The notes under the pieces: model-generated
The model's database searches: none
Told to the model about the DNA's origin: nothing
Seen by the model: only the letters and a program-made list of their open reading frames with translations
DNA from: Allocoprobacillus halotolerans
Lineage (GTDB): Bacteria > Bacillota_I > Bacilli_A > Erysipelotrichales > Coprobacillaceae
DNA: 64,000 nucleotides
Direction of reading: 5' to 3'
Assembly (NCBI RefSeq): GCF_024399475.1
Contig: NZ_CP101620.1
Span: 787,608 to 851,607, forward strand
Shown: positions 56,110 through 64,000 of the stretch, piece after piece
How the letters are laid out: each line of letters begins with the position of its first letter
Numbering within the stretch: position 1 is the first letter of the stretch
Program-made: the position numbers and the translations under genes

Positions 56110-56626
56110 ATTTTCGTTACCTCCATTTCTTTCGCTATCCATTATACTCACCTTCCCTACATTCTTCTTTCGGGTCTTCTAGTGTACTCGTCTATCTCCA
56201 CGGTTTCGTATAATGAAATCAATTCAAAATTCAATAACTGATAGATTTATTCAGTCCTTCGCTCCATGACCATTACAGTCACTTCCTTACTACTACGACT
56301 TCTGCTGACTTCTCACTATTCGTTGTTACTGCTGTATCGCTAGTGAGACCTCCCGGGATAAGGTCATATCTCTTTCCTCCCATATATCCGCCACATTTAC
56401 ATATAATAGTCCTATTCGCAACCTCTTATGACTTCGTGTTGTTTTGCACACTCGTCCCTATTATATGCCTGATGTGATTCGTGTTCCTCGGACCAGGACT
56501 TTGCCTCCATCTTCTTTCAGATTCCATCTCACGATAGACACCCTTGATATTGGCTAGTGGTTGGCAGTTGCGACATCGCCCCCACAGTGGACTTTCACCA
56601 CCTAGATATATGCCATGCCCGGCATA
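56110..56626 (-). ncRNA. 5' ribozyme domains of group II intron no. 3
   Basis: Non-coding intron RNA matching 29079-29596 except for a one-base C-run difference near 56415. Confidence 0.8.
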
Positions 56627-56632
56627 CAAAAC

Positions 56633-56658
56633 AAAGGAAGTCATGAAAAACTTCCTTT
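56633..56658 (-). terminator. VOC gene terminator at the intron no. 3 insertion site
   Basis: Arms AAAGGAAGT / ACTTCCTTT followed by TTTGTTTT on the minus strand, directly before intron no. 3. Confidence 0.8.
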
Positions 56659-57162
56659 TTATAAGCTATATTTTTGTCTATCTTCTTCAATATTTCCATG
56701 ATGTTGTAAAGATAAATCCGTATATTGCATAATTTCAAATTTATTACCATCAGGATCATGTATCCACATTTGCCATGTCTGGGATTGCCCTTTATTTGGT
56801 TCAACATCTATTTCTATTCCTGCCTGAACAAGTTCTTCTCTTGCTTGAAATATGTCATCAACCATTAATGCAAAATGAGAATATCCTACTCTTGAATTTG
56901 CTGGTTCATGTTCTTTTTGACCATCAGCTTTAGGAAAGAGTTCTAAATATTGACCCGGTGCTATTTCAATAAAAATATAAGCAATATCTTTAGGAAGTGT
57001 TCTGGCTCTTTTGGTCCAAGCTTGACGTTTAGGATTATCTTTGTAAGCATCATATCGCATGATAATCTTTGCTTTTAAACCTAACTTATTTTCATAAAAA
57101 TCTCTCATAACATCCATCTGGTCTGTATAAAATGATAAATGCATTATTTCATTAAATTTCAT
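56659..57162 (-). CDS. VOC/glyoxalase family protein
   Basis: A 167-residue vicinal-oxygen-chelate protein: LSFYTDQMDVMRDFYENKLGL at the start, HFALMVDDIFQAREELVQAGI, and the metal/product end WIHDPDGNKFEIMQYT. Last gene of the beta-glucoside operon, 15 bases after the glycosidase. Possible metal ligands H (near 9), H and E. Lactoylglutathione-lyase names are common for this family but not supported. Confidence 0.82.
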   Translation of the reverse strand: MKFNEIMHLSFYTDQMDVMRDFYENKLGLKAKIIMRYDAYKDNPKRQAWTKRARTLPKDIAYIFIEIAPGQYLELFPKADGQKEHEPANSRVGYSHFALMVDDIFQAREELVQAGIEIDVEPNKGQSQTWQMWIHDPDGNKFEIMQYTDLSLQHHGNIEEDRQKYSL

Positions 57163-57177
57163 TATTATCCTCCAATT

Positions 57178-59026
<1,849 letters not shown>

Positions 59027-59030
<4 letters not shown>

Positions 59031-60039
59031 CGTCTACTGCCCGCCATTCTTTTCCATGTTAATCGTCTACCTTTTGCTGTGAGTGCCATTTGATAAATAT
59101 CTTCAGGTATACTCATACCATTTAATCCAGCATCTCCAATGGCATGAATATCAGCACCAGTTTTTTTAGACTCTATTGTACAAAGACGAATTGTATCTTG
59201 ATCACTGCCTTCAACTGAACCATCTAAAAAAGATAATGCCAATGTTCCTGGTTTGTAAGTATGAATGAATGTCACAAGTTCACGCAAATCTTCTGTTGCT
59301 ATGCCAAAACGTGCTCCTGGCATAGGCAAAGTAATACAATCCGCCCCTGCATCAATAAGACGTTGAATAATTTCTTTTGATTTTTCTAATCCCAATTGTG
59401 GATCACCTAAAACTGGCTCAATGTTTCCATCTTCCCATTTCCCTGCAAAAATCAAAATATCATCTTTCACAATGTCTTTACACATTTGAGTTGCTTGAAT
59501 AATATTCTCATAAGTCACACCCGATCCTGGATTACCTGCCAGTACTACAAAATCTGCACCTTCTTCCTTTAATAAAGCAAAGTTCTGTTGTAATGCTTGT
59601 CGTCCTTTTGGAATATTTTTCCACCCATAAGTTGTCACTTCTTGTTCTTCAAAAGTTTGTGATTGTCCTGTTTCAAGATAAATACCAATTGGTATATCAA
59701 TATAATTTTTTAATTCTTTTAAACGAATTGTTTTATTGGTCCAACCTTTTTCTTTTCCCTGATATTCTTGAATCATCCAATCACTTCGAGCTGGCGCAAC
59801 ATCATTAGGAGCAATAAAAACTTCATCTTTATTCATACTATAACCATTCACCATAATCATATCCGCTCCCATTGCTTGAGCTAATTCTGGATTTGTCACA
59901 TCATTCAAAACACTTCTACGAGGATTTAATTGAGCCATAATCACTCGTCCTTCTGAACCTTTAATAGAAGCTTTTAATTCTCTCGCATTTAAATCTTTAA
60001 TTCACTTCTTGAATTACTAATCAAACGCATAACTGCCAT
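59027..60039 (-). CDS. DUF7916-like TIM-barrel protein, apparent frameshift
   Basis: About 337 residues corrected, resembling DUF7916/PEP-mutase or aldolase-like barrel proteins found in PTS operons: MAQLNPRRSVLNDVTNPELAQAMGADMIMVN, EEGADFVVLAGNPGSGVTYEN, LIDAGADCITLPMPGARFG, LDGSVEGSDQDT, AIGDAGLNGMSIPEDIYQMAL. The ATG at 60039 follows GGAGGTACAG; MAVMRLISNSRSELK is joined to DLNARELKASIK by one extra A near 60000. Catalysis unproven. Confidence 0.72.
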
Positions 60040-60056
60040 TACTGTACCTCCTTAAC

Positions 60057-60086
60057 AAAGAATATCCTAAAGATAGGATATTCTTT
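60057..60086 (-). terminator. Terminator between EIIC and the DUF7916-like gene
   Basis: Arms AAAGAATATCCTA / TAGGATATTCTTT, perfect 13-bp stem, 18 bases before the next start codon. It has few T residues after the stem, so partial read-through to the rest of the operon is likely. Confidence 0.75.
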
Positions 60087-60088
60087 GC

Positions 60089-61414
60089 TTAATTTTCACT
60101 TTCTAAACGTAATTCATCTTCTTTATTTTGTTGTTTTTCATAAGCCATGACAAAAGGCATATAAATAAGTGTTGAAATAATAACTGCTATAATTTGTATG
60201 AGCCCACCCATAAAGTTTCCGCCAGATGCAAAAAATCCAAATAAAAATGGTGGCATTGTCCAAGGTAATTGAATGTAATAAACCGGACATAATCCAATGA
60301 ATGTCATAAAATATCCAAATAAAATACATACAATTGGTGCTAAAATAAATGGAATAATTAAAATTGGATTCAAAACAATAGGAACACCGAAAATATTGAC
60401 TTCAACAATATTAAATAAGTTTGGAACAATAGCGACTTTCGCAATCGCTCTATTATCTGCACGTTTTCCTACTAAGAAAATGGCTAATGTTAATGCTAAA
60501 CCAAAGCCTGTACCACCTGTACATAAGAATATTCTAAAGAATACCCAGTTAATAATATTAGTAGCTTCTCCACCAGCTTGTACCATTGTTAAGTTTTCTA
60601 ATAATAAAGCTGTCATTAATGGATTTAAAATACCACTGACCATACTTTCTCCATGAATACCAACTGACCAGAACAACAAAATTAAAAAAGCAAATACTAA
60701 GAAACCTGGAAGTGATCCACCAATTCCCATAAGTGGCTGTTGAATAAATTTTGAAATTAAATCGTTTAAATATAAACCACCTGTCAATAAATTCACTGCC
60801 AATCCAACAAATGATATAATCACAACTGAAAGACCGGCTGGAATTAAATCTTCAAAAGATTTTGAAATTCCCGGAGGAACCTGTTCAGGCATTTTAATTT
60901 TTAGTTGTTCGACTTGACATAATTTTGAAAAAATAGTCACCACAACAATTGTTACAATCATCGCTGTAAACATACCTTTAGAACTTAAATTATTTTCAAA
61001 GATACCTTTGATAGTTGCTAAAACTTCACCTTCATCATTTGTCACAATATTTTGTATAGGCGAAACAATAAATACGCTTAGTACTGCTAATAAACCTGCA
61101 AATGTTGTTCTCACACCATTTTCTTTCCCTAATTCTATCCCCATAAATAATGCAATACCAATAGAAATACATCCAATTGTACAGAAGTTCACCGCTGTAA
61201 AAGCTGGATTTAAGAAATCTAATTTCATGATTGGTTCCCATAAGGCCCCTAAACCATTTTGATTATTACAAATAACAGCTGTCCATAATGTCGCAATCGC
61301 TCCAATAATTGTAAATGGCATAAACTGTTGAAATGCACTACGAATAACTTTTAAAATTTTAATTTTTGTGACTTTTTGTCCAAAATTAATTAAATGATTT
61401 GAAAATGTATCCAT
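60089..61414 (-). CDS. PTS cellobiose/lichenan-type EIIC permease
   Basis: A 441-residue EIIC of the lactose/cellobiose family with about ten membrane segments: QKVTKIKILKVIRSAFQQFMPF, GGSLPGFLVFAFLILLFWSVGIHGESM (conserved IHG loop), CTGGTGFGLAL, and LFNIVEVNIFGVPIVLNP (conserved NE motif). It imports and phosphorylates beta-glucosides with partner EIIA and EIIB, which are not in the window. ATG after AAAGGAAG. Confidence 0.9.
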   Translation of the reverse strand: MDTFSNHLINFGQKVTKIKILKVIRSAFQQFMPFTIIGAIATLWTAVICNNQNGLGALWEPIMKLDFLNPAFTAVNFCTIGCISIGIALFMGIELGKENGVRTTFAGLLAVLSVFIVSPIQNIVTNDEGEVLATIKGIFENNLSSKGMFTAMIVTIVVVTIFSKLCQVEQLKIKMPEQVPPGISKSFEDLIPAGLSVVIISFVGLAVNLLTGGLYLNDLISKFIQQPLMGIGGSLPGFLVFAFLILLFWSVGIHGESMVSGILNPLMTALLLENLTMVQAGGEATNIINWVFFRIFLCTGGTGFGLALTLAIFLVGKRADNRAIAKVAIVPNLFNIVEVNIFGVPIVLNPILIIPFILAPIVCILFGYFMTFIGLCPVYYIQLPWTMPPFLFGFFASGGNFMGGLIQIIAVIISTLIYMPFVMAYEKQQNKEDELRLESEN

Positions 61415-61497
61415 TTTTTCTTCCTTTCCTTTTTATATTTTCTTTCTAAACATTTCAGTAAGGCTTTTGATATTATCAAGCTTATTAAAAATAAGTA

Positions 61498-62493
61498 TTA
61501 TGAATGAAACATTTCTGTATCGCTATCAAACTGAATTCCTGCCTGTTTTCTTGCTTCCTGCATCAATTCACTAGCAATAGATGAAATTATCAACATTTCA
61601 TTTGCACGATCATAATCTTTCTGTTCAATGATAGAAATAAATTCTTTAAATTCATAATACAAACGATGTTTATTTTCATCAAAATGATATGTTTGTTTTT
61701 CTTGATCATGAAGCATGACATCATATTCCATAAATGAATTAACTGGCTTATGTAAAACAATGCATCCTTGATCTCCTTGTATTAAAGATGTAATCGGTGC
61801 TTTACAATCTTTTGCGCCAATACAAATAACTTTAAATGAGTCATAATCCAATGTTAAAATACCACTTGTATCAATATGTCTTTCAATATTTGCCAAATAT
61901 GTGACTTTTTGTGGTTTACCAAACAGTCCAACAACAAAATGTATATTATAAACATTAATATCCATCAATGCCCCACCTGATTTATGATAATCAAAGGCTG
62001 GTAATACTGTTCCTGATTTAAAGGCATTATATCTTGAGGAATATTGACTATAATTCAAAGAAATGATTTTTAATTGCCCTAATTTTGGGAGGATGTTTTT
62101 CATGGACTGATAAGCTGGTAAATAATGAATATTCATAGCTTCTAAAATAATCAATTTTCTTTGATTTGCAATATCTATCAAATCTTGTAATTCTTTGTAG
62201 TTGGATGTGATTGGCTTTTCAATAATCACATGTTTGTCATGAAGCAATGCCTGTTTTGCAAACATATAATGTAAATGGTTTGGTAAAGCAACATAAATTG
62301 TATCTACATCACTTTTCAGCATTTCTTGATAATCATAAAAACATTTTTCTAGACTGTATTTTTTAGCAAGTTCTTCAGTTTCTTCTTTTGTCTGATCTGT
62401 TCCTAAAATATATATTTTTTCAAATTCTAATAAATCAATAGTCTTTAATAACGCTTTGACTATCATCCCCGTTCCTAAAATTCCTACTTTCAT
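61498..62493 (-). CDS. Gfo/Idh/MocA family oxidoreductase
   Basis: A 331-residue NAD(P)-dependent sugar dehydrogenase-like protein: Rossmann GILGTGMIVKALLK (residues 4-17), DTIYVALPNHLHYMFAKQAL, HVIIEKPITSN with catalytic Lys, and C-terminal GGALMDINVYNI with His. It is the first gene of the operon. It may convert a glucoside aglycone or sugar intermediate. Confidence 0.88.
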   Translation of the reverse strand: MKVGILGTGMIVKALLKTIDLLEFEKIYILGTDQTKEETEELAKKYSLEKCFYDYQEMLKSDVDTIYVALPNHLHYMFAKQALLHDKHVIIEKPITSNYKELQDLIDIANQRKLIILEAMNIHYLPAYQSMKNILPKLGQLKIISLNYSQYSSRYNAFKSGTVLPAFDYHKSGGALMDINVYNIHFVVGLFGKPQKVTYLANIERHIDTSGILTLDYDSFKVICIGAKDCKAPITSLIQGDQGCIVLHKPVNSFMEYDVMLHDQEKQTYHFDENKHRLYYEFKEFISIIEQKDYDRANEMLIISSIASELMQEARKQAGIQFDSDTEMFHS

Positions 62494-62554
62494 ATGGCCT
62501 CCTTCTTTCTATCTTTTCCTTACTGCACCTTCATTTTATCAAACAAAAAAATAA

Positions 62555-62569
62555 ATAAAAGCGTTTACA
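62555..62569. promoter_or_regulatory. cre-like CcpA site
   Basis: ATAAAAGCGTTTACA differs from the WTGNAANCGNWWNCA consensus at one base. It lies about 60 bases upstream of the Gfo/Idh start, in the expected promoter region of the beta-glucoside operon. Confidence 0.6.
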
Positions 62570-62610
62570 AAAGTATAGAAACATTAGTCTTTTCTTTTGT
62601 CATACAAGAT

Positions 62611-62645
62611 AAAAAAAGAAGACTTTTAGTTCAAAAAGTCTTTTT
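62611..62645 (-). terminator. Rho-independent terminator of the RpiR gene
   Basis: Arms AAAAAGACTTTT-like around TGAACT with a seven-T run on the minus strand, overlapping the RpiR stop. Confidence 0.8.
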
Positions 62646-63452
62646 CCCTTCGTTAATTTTAGAAAAAATAATACTGTAAAGAATATTTAATATATATGTA
62701 AATGCAATTTGAGAATAAAATGTTGTAATTTTCATTTCATTTTCTTTAGGTGGAATAATAATAGAATAATGTCCATATTTACTCACTGGACTCTTTTCAT
62801 TGGATGTTAAAGCAATAATTTGACACCCTGTTTTTTTAACTTCTCTTAAACATTGATTCACCTTTGGCGTATTTCCTCTATAACTCACAAAAATCACACA
62901 ATCGTCTGGTTTTAAATTCTTAGAAAAAGAAAGTTCTTCATTATTATCAGTCATCACAATACAATAAATACCAATTTTGACAAGTTTATTAATGAAACCA
63001 GTTGCTGATATTTTTGAATCACCCATTGCAGCTATAAAAACATATCGACTTTTTAAAATAACATCACTCACTTCATCAAGCACATTTCTGTCTAAACAAG
63101 AATTAATCAGATTAATAGTATTTTTATGTAAAGAAGACATATTTTCAATAATGGCTTCTATGGATTCATTATGATGAAACGGTACACTATAATCAACTTC
63201 TTTTTTCAAATACTTTCCTGCTTCCATTTCTTTAAATAAAGCATATTTAAAATCTTTAAACCCATTTGTACCTAATTTTTTACATATACGAATGATTGTT
63301 GCATTAGAAGAATAAGTAACTTTTGCAAGTTCTTGAATAGACATATGGATGATTTGTTCCATATTATCTGTCATATAATTTAAGACTGATAGTTCAACAG
63401 CTGTAAAAAGTTGTGTGTCTGACATTTTTTCTATAAGTCCCACTTGACTCAT
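62631..63452 (-). CDS. RpiR/MurR family transcriptional regulator
   Basis: A 273-residue regulator: N-terminal RpiR-type HTH (MSIQELAKVTYSSNATIIRICKKLGTNGF, about residues 37-65) and a C-terminal SIS sugar-phosphate-binding domain (YVFIAAMGDSKISATGF, CVIFVSYRGNTPKVNQC). It lies upstream of the PTS operon on the same strand and should sense a phosphorylated sugar and control it. Confidence 0.88.
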   Translation of the reverse strand: MSQVGLIEKMSDTQLFTAVELSVLNYMTDNMEQIIHMSIQELAKVTYSSNATIIRICKKLGTNGFKDFKYALFKEMEAGKYLKKEVDYSVPFHHNESIEAIIENMSSLHKNTINLINSCLDRNVLDEVSDVILKSRYVFIAAMGDSKISATGFINKLVKIGIYCIVMTDNNEELSFSKNLKPDDCVIFVSYRGNTPKVNQCLREVKKTGCQIIALTSNEKSPVSKYGHYSIIIPPKENEMKITTFYSQIAFTYILNILYSIIFSKINEGKKTF

Positions 63453-63487
63453 CCTCCTTTGATTCTTCTTTTCATAAACCTTATAAA

Positions 63488-63955
63488 CTATTTTTCTTCA
63501 TCTATCACAACAATCTCTTTTTTATGTCTATGCTTTAAATATTTTAAAATTGTCTGATCTTTTAATTCTATTTGAATATGTTGTGATTTTAAAAATCTAT
63601 TCATTACAAATGCTTCATCATCTCGTAAGCAATCTATCCAGTTTGAAGCATCAACACTTAAAATCAAACGTAAAAATACAACAAGAAATACGAGTATCGC
63701 AGCGAATATAAAAAAGATAAATGCTAAAGGATAGATATGTTGTTGTATAAAGAAGATGAAAAAAACTATCAAAATAATTGAAACTGCAATAAAAACATTA
63801 AGCATAATGTTCCCAGTGATTGCTAATAATTGCTTTATTTCATTGCAGAGATTATAGACTTCTTTAGTATCTTTAATAATACGCTCCAATGCTGGTTCTT
63901 GACTTCCTCTTATTGCTATAATAATTTCTGATTCATATTCAAACATTTTTTTCAT
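63488..63955 (-). CDS. Hypothetical membrane protein
   Basis: A 155-residue protein: an N-terminal amphipathic helix (ALERIIKDTKEVYNLCNEIKQ), two membrane helices (about 45-70 and 75-95) and a basic/acidic C-terminus ending KHRHKKEIVVIDEEK. No family recognised. It precedes the RpiR gene on the same strand with 35 bases between them. Confidence 0.5.
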   Translation of the reverse strand: MKKMFEYESEIIIAIRGSQEPALERIIKDTKEVYNLCNEIKQLLAITGNIMLNVFIAVSIILIVFFIFFIQQHIYPLAFIFFIFAAILVFLVVFLRLILSVDASNWIDCLRDDEAFVMNRFLKSQHIQIELKDQTILKYLKHRHKKEIVVIDEEK

Positions 63956-64000
63956 CCTCTATCATATAAGTCATTATAACTTAATCAATGACTTTTAGGC

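Larger units (their letters stand above)
52503..56627 (-). mobile_element. Class C group II intron no. 3, split by an IS256-like element
   Basis: A near-identical copy of intron no. 2: 5' end GTATG at 56627, RT at 54826-56109, domain V near 54787-54818. Domain VI is cut: its 3' half and the intron end CTACTCGAT lie at 52503-52531, 2.2 kb away, beyond the IS256-like element. The insertion point is the loop of the domain VI hairpin. Splicing of this copy is doubtful, but its RT gene is intact and could serve intron no. 2 in trans. It lies directly after the VOC gene's terminator hairpin. Confidence 0.88.

Overview
The window is AT-rich DNA from a low-GC Firmicute. The gene order yybS-gdpP-rplI-dnaB, the HPr protein, a DUF6465 protein, many class C group II introns and AgrA/AgrC-like regulators point to a gut member of the Erysipelotrichia (Coprobacillus/Faecalibacillus/Thomasclavelia relatives). 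The class is an inference from gene content; the genus is not resolved. No rRNA, tRNA, CRISPR array or phage region was seen.

Layout. 1-10 kb: a YeiH-like exporter with a divergent LysR regulator, DUF1294 and GrpB genes joined tail to tail, a decayed flavodoxin, an ABC-2 type transporter pair, an ArsR/SdpI-like pair with a palindromic operator, ptsH, a membrane methyltransferase-like protein, a WG-repeat lipoprotein and a nitroreductase. 10.4-15.9 kb: a class C group II intron whose reverse transcriptase gene is split by a complete four-gene DDE/AAA+ transposon (11824-15360, 6-bp target duplication). 16-26.6 kb: a DUF6465 protein, typA, then a possible peptide system (LytTR regulator, degenerate AgrC-like kinase, secreted 137-aa protein, two ATPase-FtsX fusion transporters), an esterase, an SGNH hydrolase and azlCD. 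27-36.9 kb: a TIGR02328 protein, an intact group II intron, tdk, dnaB, rplI, gdpP, yybS, a HAD phosphatase and a Nudix hydrolase. 37-46 kb: an AAA-ATPase/nuclease-like protein and a redox cluster (flavodoxin pseudogene, YczE-like protein, LysR, a flavodoxin-CMD-CMD fusion, aldo/keto reductase, SDR, Fe-alcohol dehydrogenase), then an isochorismatase-like hydrolase. 46-56.6 kb: a mobile-element pile-up made of a decayed LRR surface protein, an IS1634-like element carrying a nested IS66, an HxlR regulator, and a third group II intron interrupted by an IS256-like element that itself holds an IS200-like element. 56.6-64 kb: a beta-glucoside PTS operon with its RpiR regulator.

Two things shape how the window should be read. 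First, many genes carry an apparent one-base deletion in or next to a homopolymer, including dnaB, which should be essential, and gdpP. Adding one base restores full-length family proteins in every case. These look like assembly undercalls, so such genes are given as single CDSs spanning the break. True decay (nonsense codons, internal deletions) is marked as pseudogene. Second, the three group II introns all lie directly downstream of rho-independent terminator hairpins, the behaviour of class C introns, and two of them became targets for further transposons. The direct repeats and terminal inverted repeats allow the order of insertion to be read.
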